Below, piece after piece: positions 31,362 through 38,648 of a stretch of DNA of 64,000 nt. A model generated the notes under the pieces. It was not told the DNA's origin and did not search any database. It worked only from the letters and a program-made list of their open reading frames with translations. The position numbers were made by a program, and so were the translations under genes. Positions within the stretch are counted from its first letter, which is position 1; each line of letters starts with the position of its first letter. The stretch lies in NCBI RefSeq assembly GCF_026420145.1, contig NZ_JAPMLV010000007.1, positions 62,001 to 126,000 of the forward strand, written 5' to 3'. The DNA comes from Enterobacter pseudoroggenkampii. GTDB lineage: Bacteria > Pseudomonadota > Gammaproteobacteria > Enterobacterales > Enterobacteriaceae.

Positions 31362-32678
31362 TCAGACCACCATATTGAGCAGCAGCACCCCGACCAGACC
31401 GCACACCGAAATAATGGTTTCCAGCGCGGACCAGGACTTGATGGTTTCACCGATCGTCAGGTTGAAGTACTCCTTGAACAGCCAGAAGCCCGGGTCGTTA
31501 ACGTGAGAGAAAATCACGCTACCGGAACCGACGGCGATAACCATCAGCTCAGGGCTCACGCCCGTGGTGGCAATCAGCGGAGCAACGATACCGCCTGCGG
31601 TAATCGCCGCAACGGTCGCAGAGCCCAGCGCAATACGCAGAACCGCGGCAATAGACCAGGCCATCAGGAGCGGCGACACGTTGGTTTCATGCATCATGGC
31701 AGCGATGTATTTGTCCACGCCGCTGTCGACCAGAACCTGCTTGAATGCACCACCACCGCCGATGATCAGGAGCATCATGGCAATGATTTTGATGGACGAG
31801 GTCAGCGTGTCGTTGATCTGATCCATTGAACGGCCGCGATTAAGACCGAAGGTGAACATCGCGATCAGCACTGCGATCAGCGTTGCCATCACCGGGTCAC
31901 CCAGGAATTCCGCAACGGACAGGAACGCATGACCTTTCGGCAGGATCATCTCTGCCACGGCACGCATTGCCATCAGGATCACCGGTACCAGAGAGGTCCA
32001 GACGCTGACGCCAAAACCAGGCATCTCTTCTTCGGTGAAGGTTTTGGCGCTGTACAGACCTTCCGGGATTGGCTTATCAATGCCCTTCAGGAAGCGGGCA
32101 TAAACCGGGCCTGCCAGAATCACCGTCGGGATCGCCAGAATCGTACCGAACAGCAGGGTTTTACCCATATCCGCGTGGAAGATGGTCGCGATAGCGGTTG
32201 GACCCGGGTGCGGCGGCAGGAAGCCGTGGGTCACGGACAGCGCCGCAGCCATCGGCACACCAACATACAGCAGCGGGATGCTCGCTGCAGCTGCGATGGT
32301 GAACACCAGCGGCAGCATCAGCACGAAGCCCACTTCGTAGAACAGCGCGAAACCGACGGTAAAACCGGTTAACACCACTGCCCACTGAATATTCTTTTTA
32401 CCAAATTTGTCGATAAGCGTGGTAGCAATACGCTGGGCGCCACCACAGTCCGCCAGCATTTTACCGAGCATGGCGCCGAAGCCCATGATCAACGCCAGGC
32501 TGCCGAGCGTGCCGCCGACACCGGCTTTGATGGAACTGATAACTTTAACCAGCGGCATACCCTGCATCAGACCGACTGCAAGTGCCACCAGAACCAGAGC
32601 GATAAATCCGTTCATTTTGAAACGGATCATCAAGAGCAGTAATAACACAACACCGATAGCAACGATGACTAATGGCAT
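31362..32678 (-). CDS. gntT: GntT, high-affinity gluconate transporter
   Basis: A 438-residue permease of the GntP family (gluconate:H+ symporters), the same length as E. coli GntT. Twelve or more hydrophobic segments are visible. Family stretches are FYEVGFVLMLPLVFTIA, SVTHGFLPPHPGPTAIA and the late SHVNDPGFWLFKEYFNLTI. Two GntR-like operators precede it, so induction by gluconate is likely. No gntR, gntK or gntU gene is in the window, although in E. coli gntRKU sits beside yhgN. Confidence 0.96.
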   Translation of the reverse strand: MPLVIVAIGVVLLLLLMIRFKMNGFIALVLVALAVGLMQGMPLVKVISSIKAGVGGTLGSLALIMGFGAMLGKMLADCGGAQRIATTLIDKFGKKNIQWAVVLTGFTVGFALFYEVGFVLMLPLVFTIAAAASIPLLYVGVPMAAALSVTHGFLPPHPGPTAIATIFHADMGKTLLFGTILAIPTVILAGPVYARFLKGIDKPIPEGLYSAKTFTEEEMPGFGVSVWTSLVPVILMAMRAVAEMILPKGHAFLSVAEFLGDPVMATLIAVLIAMFTFGLNRGRSMDQINDTLTSSIKIIAMMLLIIGGGGAFKQVLVDSGVDKYIAAMMHETNVSPLLMAWSIAAVLRIALGSATVAAITAGGIVAPLIATTGVSPELMVIAVGSGSVIFSHVNDPGFWLFKEYFNLTIGETIKSWSALETIISVCGLVGVLLLNMVV

Positions 32679-32697
32679 GATTTACCTGGCCTTTGAA

Positions 32698-32713
32698 TTG
32701 TTATGGGTAACGT
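32698..32713. promoter_or_regulatory. Putative GntR operator (proximal) of gntT
   Basis: TTGTTATGGGTAACGT matches the GntR consensus ATGTTACCGGTAACAT at about 12 of 16 positions. It lies 20 bp upstream of the gntT start, within the leader. Confidence 0.65.
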
Positions 32714-32837
32714 CATTGTTTCAACGACACATTCCGTTTGTCCCAACTGGGAACAGAGAAGTAACGGCACTAATACTGATGCCTTGGAAACCATTAAGTT
32801 TAGTCGGCTGTTATGAGTGTGCTTAGTGCCCATGAGA

Positions 32838-32853
32838 ATGATACGGGTAACAT
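32838..32853. promoter_or_regulatory. Putative GntR operator (distal) of gntT
   Basis: ATGATACGGGTAACAT matches the GntR consensus ATGTTACCGGTAACAT at 14 of 16 positions. It lies 140 bp from the proximal site, close to where the promoter should be. Two spaced operators would allow looping, as reported for E. coli gntT. The rest of the 315-bp gap 32679-32993 holds only the gntT leader, a weak CRP-like half-site (around 32884) and a REP. Confidence 0.72.
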
Positions 32854-32944
32854 GACGTGATTGAGAATCACCCTGGCAGGCAAAATGTGAATTATGAGAC
32901 GCAGGTCAACATATAGAGGGGAACGAAGAGGGGGGCAGGGTTTT

Positions 32945-32976
32945 GTAGGCCCGGTAAGCGCAGCGCCACCGGGCAA
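32945..32976. repeat. REP sequence (copy C), 3' of nfuA
   Basis: A 32-bp imperfect palindrome GTAGGCCCGGTAAGCGCAGC... with the complementary arm GCCACCGGGC. It lies 17 bases downstream of the nfuA stop and upstream of the gntT promoter. Confidence 0.87.
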
Positions 32977-32993
32977 AACAGACGTGCAATGAA

Positions 32994-33569
32994 TCAGTAG
33001 TAGGAGTGCTCGCCGCGCTGGTGTTCGGTCAGGTCACGCACGCCTTTCAGTTCCGGGAACTCGTTCAGCAGCTGCTTCTCGATCCCTTCTTTCAGGGTGA
33101 CATCGACCATTGAACAACCGTTACAACCGCCGCCAAACTGCAGAATGGCAAAACCTTCGTCGGTGATTTCCATCAGGGAAACACGGCCGCCGTGGCCTGC
33201 CAGCTGCGGGTTAATCTGGGATTGCAGCAGATACTCGACGCGCTCCATCAGCGGGGCATCGTCAGACACTTTACGCATTTTCGCGTTCGGCGCTTTCAGG
33301 GTCAGCTGAGAACCCAGCTGATCGGTGACGAAGTCGATCTCCGCATCTTCAAGATACGGTGCGCTCAGCTCATCAACATAGGCGGTGAGCTGTTCAAATT
33401 TAAGGGCAGTGTCGGTGGCTTCCACAGCGTCCGGAGGACAATAAGAAACACCACATTCTGCATTCGGAGTGCCTGGATTAATCACAAACACGCGGATCTG
33501 CGTCCCTTCTTCCTGATTTGCCAGCAGTTTGGCAAAGTGCGCTTGTGCAGAATCGGAAATACGGATCAT
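32994..33569 (-). CDS. nfuA: NfuA, iron-sulfur cluster carrier protein
   Basis: A 191-residue protein that carries [4Fe-4S] clusters to target enzymes, important under iron or oxidative stress. The N-terminal part is a degenerate A-type scaffold domain without cysteines in the usual places. The C-terminal Nfu domain has the CxxC motif [17 protein letters not shown] near residue 150. Length matches the E. coli protein. It is 62 bp downstream of gntX on the same strand. An older name, gntY, reflects only its proximity to gntT. Confidence 0.97.
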   Translation of the reverse strand: MIRISDSAQAHFAKLLANQEEGTQIRVFVINPGTPNAECGVSYCPPDAVEATDTALKFEQLTAYVDELSAPYLEDAEIDFVTDQLGSQLTLKAPNAKMRKVSDDAPLMERVEYLLQSQINPQLAGHGGRVSLMEITDEGFAILQFGGGCNGCSMVDVTLKEGIEKQLLNEFPELKGVRDLTEHQRGEHSYY

Positions 33570-33630
33570 AGCTTTGGCCTAATAGTTGACTAAATTACCT
33601 GGGTATAATCATACGCCCATTGAAGAAGGG

Positions 33631-34314
33631 CTACAAGGTACGGCACAGACACCATACCTGAACCGACGCGGCGCCGCTTCGCAAAAGCAGTCGGGAAAGT
33701 TCAGCAACGGTACTGCCCGTGGTGACGACATCATCCACAATCGCGATATGGAGACCGTCGACCGGTAATTCAAGGCGAAAGGCATTTTTGAGATTTCTTT
33801 TGCGAAGCCGCGCGCTGAGCTGATGCTGGATGGCGGTGGCATGAACACGCGTCAGCGCGCTGGCATCATACCGACAGCCGAGCCACCGTGCGAGGGGACG
33901 GCAGATCAGGTCACTCTGGTTATAGCCGCGCCGCCAGTGCCGATGTCGGTATAAGGGGACATTCACCACCCTGTCAATTTTCGGCAGTGCGCGATGACGC
34001 CGTGCCTGCAAAACCGCCAGCAATAGCAGGCGGGCAAGGGGCGGTGCAAGCGAGCTCTGCCCGGAAAACTTCAGCGCGTGAATCAGCCTGCTCAGCGGTG
34101 GAACATAATCATCCACGGCCACCAGCGCGCTCCACGGCGGGGATTTCTTCAGGCAGCGGCCGCAGGGCAAAGAGGAATTTGTGGCCGGTAAACCACATTG
34201 TGGACAGATCCCGATACGCCATTCCAGCGAACGCGTACAGACGGAGCAGACGCCCCACCCGCTGAGCGCCAGCGGCATTCGGCATAGCCAGCACAACCCA
34301 GGTACTGTTAGCAT
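33631..34314 (-). CDS. gntX: GntX, ComF-family phosphoribosyltransferase-like protein
   Basis: A 227-residue ComF/GntX-type protein. An N-terminal zinc-binding region has paired cysteines (CWLCRMPLAL, CSVC, CPQCGLP, CGRC). The C-terminal domain is a phosphoribosyltransferase with the nucleotide-binding loop IVDDVVTTGSTVAE. ComF proteins act in DNA uptake in competent species, but the role in enterobacteria is unsettled. The start MLTVPGLCWLCRM (34314) gives the E. coli length. The frame is open further upstream, across bioH, but is not conserved there. It diverges from bioH with a 36-bp spacer. Confidence 0.93.
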   Translation of the reverse strand: MLTVPGLCWLCRMPLALSGWGVCSVCTRSLEWRIGICPQCGLPATNSSLPCGRCLKKSPPWSALVAVDDYVPPLSRLIHALKFSGQSSLAPPLARLLLLAVLQARRHRALPKIDRVVNVPLYRHRHWRRGYNQSDLICRPLARWLGCRYDASALTRVHATAIQHQLSARLRKRNLKNAFRLELPVDGLHIAIVDDVVTTGSTVAELSRLLLRSGAASVQVWCLCRTL

Positions 34315-34350
34315 GTGCAACCTCCATGTGAAAAAAGAGAACAGTAACTG

Positions 34351-35124
34351 ATGAAGACGCTGTGGTGGCAGACTGTAGGGACAGGAAATTGCCATCTTGT
34401 GCTGCTGCACGGATGGGGCCTGAATGCGGAGATATGGCATTGCATACGTGAGGAACTCGCCTCGCATTTCACACTGCATCTGGTGGATTTACCCGGCTTT
34501 GGCCGCAGCCGCGGATATGGCGCGTTGTCGCTTGATGAGATGGCGCAGCAGGTTCTGGACGCCGCGCCGCAAAACGCTGTCTGGCTGGGCTGGAGCCTGG
34601 GCGGGCTGGTGGCGAGCCAGGTTGCGCTGTCGCGACCAGACCGCGTACAAGCGCTGGTGACGGTGGCGTCGTCGCCCTGTTTTAGCGCGCAGGACGCGTG
34701 GCCGGGGATAAAACCCGAGGTACTGGCGGGATTCCAGCAGCAGCTGAGCGAAGATTTCCAGCGGACCGTAGAGCGCTTCCTCGCCCTGCAGACGATGGGA
34801 ACTGAAACCGCCCGTAAGGATGCCCGCACGCTGAAGCAAACCGTGCTGTCGCTGCCGATGCCGGAGGTTGAGGTGCTAAACGGCGGTCTTGAGCTCCTGA
34901 AAACCGTTGATCTGCGCGCGCCGCTGGCCGCCCTGACGCTGCCGCACCTGCGTATTTATGGTTACCTTGACGGAATTGTGCCGCGCAAAGTGGCTCCGCT
35001 GCTGGATGAACTGTGGCCAAACAGCGAATCGCAGATCGTTGCCAAAGCTGCACATGCCCCGTTCATCTCTCATCCGGCGGAGTTTTGTTCAGCGCTCATT
35101 GCGTTAAGTCAACGTTTCGACTGA
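34351..35124 (+). CDS. bioH: BioH, pimeloyl-[acyl-carrier protein] methyl ester esterase
   Basis: A 257-residue alpha/beta hydrolase. It demethylates pimeloyl-ACP methyl ester, ending BioC-dependent chain building for biotin. The nucleophile elbow GWSLGG has the catalytic serine at residue 82, as in E. coli. The catalytic His lies in [11 protein letters not shown] near the C-terminus and the oxyanion region in [12 protein letters not shown]. It diverges from gntX. The start is preceded by AGAGAACAGTAACTG, with only a weak ribosome site. Confidence 0.96.
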   Translation: MKTLWWQTVGTGNCHLVLLHGWGLNAEIWHCIREELASHFTLHLVDLPGFGRSRGYGALSLDEMAQQVLDAAPQNAVWLGWSLGGLVASQVALSRPDRVQALVTVASSPCFSAQDAWPGIKPEVLAGFQQQLSEDFQRTVERFLALQTMGTETARKDARTLKQTVLSLPMPEVEVLNGGLELLKTVDLRAPLAALTLPHLRIYGYLDGIVPRKVAPLLDELWPNSESQIVAKAAHAPFISHPAEFCSALIALSQRFD

Positions 35125-35156
35125 TTATTTTCTATCCAGCCTGGAAAAAGTTACAC

Positions 35157-35187
35157 ACCGCAACCATACTCCAGATGTCGTTGCGGT
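35157..35187. repeat. 8-bp inverted repeat between bioH and the DUF1471 gene
   Basis: ACCGCAAC and GTTGCGGT are perfect complements separated by 15 bases. No run of T follows, so it is a poor intrinsic terminator. It lies about 50 bp upstream of the next start and could be an operator or a stem in the leader. Confidence 0.5.
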
Positions 35188-35235
35188 TGTTCTGCTTACG
35201 ATAATCAAAACAACAATCCTATGGAGAGTCAGGTT

Positions 35236-35505
35236 ATGAAACTTGTTACAGGTATTGTCACTTCTCTGGTTATTGGGTCACTTTCATTTGGCGTCTTTGC
35301 GGCAAAAGAGCTGGAAAAAGATAAAGTTGCCGGCATGAATCTGACCAAAGTTGGTGAGATCTCTACGTCTGATACTACCGCGCCGATGGATGCTCGCAGA
35401 GAGCTGTCGAAGAAAGCGGATGAACTGGGTGGGACGTACTACGTGGTAACCAGTGCAAACAAAGACACGAAGAACGTACGCGCAACGGCGGACGTCTACA
35501 AGTAA
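35236..35505 (+). CDS. Small secreted DUF1471 (YhcN/BhsA-type) protein
   Basis: An 89-residue protein with a clear signal peptide (MKLVTGIVTSLVIGSLSFGVFA, with the cut likely after FA). The mature domain of about 67 residues has the DUF1471 pattern: GMNLTKVGEISTSDTTAP, then a helix DARRELSKKADELGG, then YYVVTSANKDTKNVRATADVYK. Relatives such as BhsA, McbA and YhcN are periplasmic or outer membrane stress and biofilm proteins. The function of this member is not known. I chose the ATG at 35236 because an earlier ATG at 35221 would place polar residues ahead of the signal peptide. It is convergent with feoC and absent from this site in E. coli as I recall. Confidence 0.85.
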   Translation: MKLVTGIVTSLVIGSLSFGVFAAKELEKDKVAGMNLTKVGEISTSDTTAPMDARRELSKKADELGGTYYVVTSANKDTKNVRATADVYK

Positions 35506-35510
35506 TACGA

Positions 35511-35538
35511 TAAAGCCGGGCAGCGATGCCTGGCTTTA
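35511..35538. terminator. Terminator between the DUF1471 gene and feoC
   Basis: TAAAGCCGGGC and GCCTGGCTTTA form a stem with one G-T pair around a six-base loop. Short A and T stretches on the two sides allow use from both convergent genes. It ends one base before the feoC stop. Confidence 0.75.
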
Positions 35539-35775
35539 CTAGCGCAGTGCCCACCACTCCCTGAGGCAGGCCTTTCCTTCCGGACAGCTTTTACAACTGC
35601 CGGAGAGACAGCCGTCCGCGTCTTCCTGAATCCGCACGGCTTTCCCCATGGCTTCCAGTCTTTCCAGCATGGCATCGATCATCGGCTGCGGCGTATGCAG
35701 GCTGAGGCTCAACTGTTTCGCCTCCATCCGCCCCTGTAGCGCCAGCAGGTCACGAACCTGAATCAACGATGCCAT
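35539..35775 (-). CDS. feoC: FeoC, ferrous iron transport regulator/stabiliser
   Basis: A 78-residue winged-helix protein with a cysteine cluster, [15 protein letters not shown], in its wing. In Klebsiella and E. coli FeoC this cluster binds an iron-sulfur cluster. FeoC stabilises FeoB, in Salmonella by protecting it from FtsH. It is the last gene of feoABC, 12 bp after feoB. Length and the C-terminus LREWWALR match the E. coli protein. Confidence 0.94.
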   Translation of the reverse strand: MASLIQVRDLLALQGRMEAKQLSLSLHTPQPMIDAMLERLEAMGKAVRIQEDADGCLSGSCKSCPEGKACLREWWALR

Positions 35776-35787
35776 GTGGTGTACTCC

Positions 35788-38106
35788 TTAGTGGCAGTCG
35801 CCCGCCGGGCTGCTGCAGCAGGTCGCGGCGGTTTTACGGTTTGCCAGCAGGTCGATATCGACGCGGCTGCGTGCCCGCCGCAGCAGACCGAGCACTACCA
35901 CGTTAAACAGCACAACCGCGAGAATGCAGACCAGGCTGTAGCGCGGATGCTGACTGAAGTTAACGGTTTGATAAAAGAGCGTCGACAGCGAGTACGCAAT
36001 ATTTAACCCCCACAGGATGGAGAAGCCCATCCAGCCGCGGCTGGACTCGCGGGCAATCGCCCCCATCACCGAGATGCACGGAATGTAGAGCAGAACGAAG
36101 ATAAGGTAGCTGTAGGCCGCGGACGCGCTGCCAAATTTCTCGCCCATCACGCCCATGGCACCCGTCGCCATTTCGCCGTCGCCTTTGCTGGCCTCAATCG
36201 GGTTCGCCAGCACGCTCAGGCTGAAGGTGTCCTTCAGGCTCTGCCAGGTTTCCTCTACGGCACCCAGCAGCTCATGACCGAGATGAAACTCTGCTGGATT
36301 AAATTCCTGTTCCTGAATGTTCTCAGCGGTGTAAAGCGTGTTCAGGGTGCCGACAACCACCTCTTTCGCCATCGCACCGGTGAACAGCCCGACGGTTGCC
36401 TGCCAGTTATCCTCATGCACGCCAATCGGTTTGAAGACCGGCGTGATGACGCGGCTGACGGAAGCGAGGGCAGAGTCGTTGATGTTATCTGCCGCCTGCC
36501 CGCTGAGGGTGAAGCTGTTCAGCGCGCTCAGGAAAATGCTGACAATGACAATTACCTTACCGGCGCGCAGCACAAAGCCTTTCAGGCGCTGCCAGGTCTG
36601 GATCGCCAGGCTTTTCAGATGCGGCACGTGGTACACCGGCAGCTCCATCACAAACGGTGACGCTTCACCGCGCATGATGGTGTGCTTCAGCATCAGACCG
36701 GTGAGGATCGCCATCACGATGCCCAGCACATACAGCGAGAAGACCGCCAGCGCGCCCTGCTGGCCAAAGAAGGCTGCCGCAAAGACCGCAAAGATCGCCA
36801 GCCGGGCACCGCAGGACATAAACGGCGCCATCATGATGGTCATCAGACGTTCACGCGGCGCATCCAGGGTGCGTGCGCCCATCACCGACGGCACGTTACA
36901 GCCGAAGCCGACAATCAGCGGGACGAAGGATTTACCCGGCAGGCCCAGCGCCTGCATCAGACGATCCATCACGAACGCGGCGCGCGCCATGTAGCCGGAA
37001 TCTTCCAGGAACGAGAGGAACAGATACATCATGCCGATCTGCGGCACCAGCGGCAGAACGGTGTTGATACCGCCGCCGATCCCCTGCGCGAGGAAGATGG
37101 TGAGCCATTCCGGGAAGTGCAGGGTGTAACCCACCCACTGGATCCCGTGGACGAAGACCGCGACGGAACCGGCGTCAAAAATCGGCTGCAGTGCGCCACC
37201 GATGTTAATGGCAAGCAGGAACATCACGTACATCACCAGCAGGAAGATCGGCAAACCTAGGAAGCGGTTAAGCACAACCTTATCCACCGCCGCCGTAAAG
37301 CGGCTAGGTTCCGCCGTCAGCGCGTTACTGACAACGTCGCAAATCGAGGCGATGGCCTGGTAACGGGCGTCGGCAATGTGCAGCGCCGGGTCGTCCAGCT
37401 CGTCGCTAAGCCGGGCCACCGTCACGTCCAGCTTATCGGCCGCATGCCCGGCGTAAGCGCGGCTGTAGATATCCCCTTCCAGCATCTGCAGTCCAAGCCA
37501 CAGGCGCTGTTTCGCAGGCATGCTGTTGTCCATCTTCTGCGCCAGCAAATTGGCTTCGCGCAGGAGAGGCTGCGCGTAATGCACCAGCTCAATGTCGCGA
37601 TTACCCGCGTGACGGTCGATGGCCAGCTTCAGCGCGTCAATACCGCGCGCGCGCGTCGAGACCAGCGGAACCACCGGGCAACCCAGGCGCGCGGAGAGGG
37701 CATCGACGTCGATGCGCAGCTTTTGTTTCTCCGCAATGTCGAGCATGTTGAGCGCCACGATGCAGGGGATCCCCAGCTCCAGCAGCTGCAGCGTCAGATA
37801 AAGGTTACGCTCGAGATTGGAGGCGTCGACCACGTTGATCAGCAGGTCCGCGTCACCGCCAAGAATATAGTGGCAGGCAATCTGCTCATCGAGCGAGGTT
37901 TGCGACGAAATGGTGGTTAAGGAGTAGGTGCCGGGAAGGTCGACCAGCGTTACCTGGTTGTCCGTTGTCGTGAACTGGCCCTCTTTACGCTCAACCGTCA
38001 CGCCCGCCCAGTTGCCCACGCGCTGGCGGGCTCCAGTCAGCTGGTTAAAAAGCGTAGTCTTGCCGGAATTAGGATTGCCAATTAAGCCAATAGTTAACTT
38101 TTTCAT
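35788..38106 (-). CDS. feoB: FeoB, ferrous iron transporter GTPase
   Basis: A 772-residue inner membrane Fe(II) transporter. The cytoplasmic N-terminal G domain has G1 GNPNSGKTTLFN (residues 10-21), G3 DLPGTYSLTT and G4 NMLD. A helical GDI region follows, and then a membrane domain with two gate repeats. The gate stretches include VPLIVGFGCNVPSVMGART and FMSCGARLAIF. The C-terminus has clustered cysteines (ATCCSSPAGDC), typical of gamma-proteobacterial FeoB. It sits between feoA and feoC. Confidence 0.98.
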   Translation of the reverse strand: MKKLTIGLIGNPNSGKTTLFNQLTGARQRVGNWAGVTVERKEGQFTTTDNQVTLVDLPGTYSLTTISSQTSLDEQIACHYILGGDADLLINVVDASNLERNLYLTLQLLELGIPCIVALNMLDIAEKQKLRIDVDALSARLGCPVVPLVSTRARGIDALKLAIDRHAGNRDIELVHYAQPLLREANLLAQKMDNSMPAKQRLWLGLQMLEGDIYSRAYAGHAADKLDVTVARLSDELDDPALHIADARYQAIASICDVVSNALTAEPSRFTAAVDKVVLNRFLGLPIFLLVMYVMFLLAINIGGALQPIFDAGSVAVFVHGIQWVGYTLHFPEWLTIFLAQGIGGGINTVLPLVPQIGMMYLFLSFLEDSGYMARAAFVMDRLMQALGLPGKSFVPLIVGFGCNVPSVMGARTLDAPRERLMTIMMAPFMSCGARLAIFAVFAAAFFGQQGALAVFSLYVLGIVMAILTGLMLKHTIMRGEASPFVMELPVYHVPHLKSLAIQTWQRLKGFVLRAGKVIVIVSIFLSALNSFTLSGQAADNINDSALASVSRVITPVFKPIGVHEDNWQATVGLFTGAMAKEVVVGTLNTLYTAENIQEQEFNPAEFHLGHELLGAVEETWQSLKDTFSLSVLANPIEASKGDGEMATGAMGVMGEKFGSASAAYSYLIFVLLYIPCISVMGAIARESSRGWMGFSILWGLNIAYSLSTLFYQTVNFSQHPRYSLVCILAVVLFNVVVLGLLRRARSRVDIDLLANRKTAATCCSSPAGDCH

Positions 38107-38136
38107 TTTTTTAGACTCACTGAAACCGCTGGCTTG

Positions 38137-38364
38137 TTATCGGGATAAGGCTTCGACTTCTATTAACGCGAGGTCTTTCTTACGCAGCACCAGATTCACG
38201 CGGCGGGTTTCGATATGAACCGGGTCACCTAGCGGCGCCACGCGTACGACCTGAAAGGACGAGCCGGGCAGCATGCCCAGCGACAGCAGCTTTTGCCGAT
38301 AGGCCGGGCTAATTTCGCGGGTAAAACCGGTAATCTTCCATGCACTGTCTGGAGTGAATTGCAT
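38137..38364 (-). CDS. feoA: FeoA, SH3-like partner of FeoB
   Basis: A 75-residue SH3-fold protein needed for ferrous iron uptake by FeoB, probably acting on its G domain. The core [30 protein letters not shown] is highly conserved. I chose the start [14 protein letters not shown] (38364), which gives the E. coli length. A frame-matching ATG five codons earlier (38379) is less likely. It is the first gene of feoABC. Candidate Fur and FNR sites lie upstream. Confidence 0.96.
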   Translation of the reverse strand: MQFTPDSAWKITGFTREISPAYRQKLLSLGMLPGSSFQVVRVAPLGDPVHIETRRVNLVLRKKDLALIEVEALSR

Positions 38365-38406
38365 AACGCCTGATTCCACGAAAGGTTAAATTATCTACTA
38401 TGGGAT

Positions 38407-38425
38407 GATAATGAGAATAGTTTTT
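38407..38425. promoter_or_regulatory. Putative Fur box of feoABC
   Basis: GATAATGAGAATAGTTTTT matches the 19-bp Fur consensus GATAATGATAATCATTATC well in its left two-thirds. It lies 43-61 bp upstream of the feoA start. Iron repression of feo through Fur is known in E. coli. Confidence 0.68.
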
Positions 38426-38482
38426 ATCAGCAATATTTAAACTGTGACGGAATGTTGTTTGCGATATTAATTTACGGCCTTT

Positions 38483-38496
38483 TTGACCTTGCTCAA
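38483..38496. promoter_or_regulatory. Putative FNR box of feoABC
   Basis: TTGACCTTGCTCAA keeps the outer TTGA and TCAA of the FNR consensus TTGAT-N4-ATCAA, with C at the two inner positions. It lies about 125 bp upstream of the feoA start. Anaerobic activation of feo by FNR is established in E. coli. The match here is moderate. Confidence 0.5.
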
Positions 38497-38612
38497 TATT
38501 TGCTGAAATGCCTGGAAAACGAAAAGGGGAGTATTTGTTAACAGGGTGATAATTAGTGGTTTAAATATGGATGTGCAATCGGTTTCATATATTACGGCAC
38601 GATATTATTATT

Positions 38613-38647
38613 CCCTCTCCCCTGTGGGGAGAGGGTTAGGGTGAGGG
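38613..38647 (+). repeat. G-run dyad repeat, copy 4 (after tex)
   Basis: CCCTCTCCCC-TGT-GGGGAGAGGG is followed by TTAGGGTGAGGG, ending one base from the tex stop. The G-rich strand is opposite to the tex transcript. This copy lacks the CATCAGGCC tail and the terminator hairpin. Confidence 0.82.
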
Positions 38648-38648
38648 T

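Noticed and set aside
34315..34479. A 55-residue N-terminal extension of GntX
   Set aside because: It would run through the bioH start region, and the family begins at MLTVPGLCWLCRM, where the zinc-type cysteines start.
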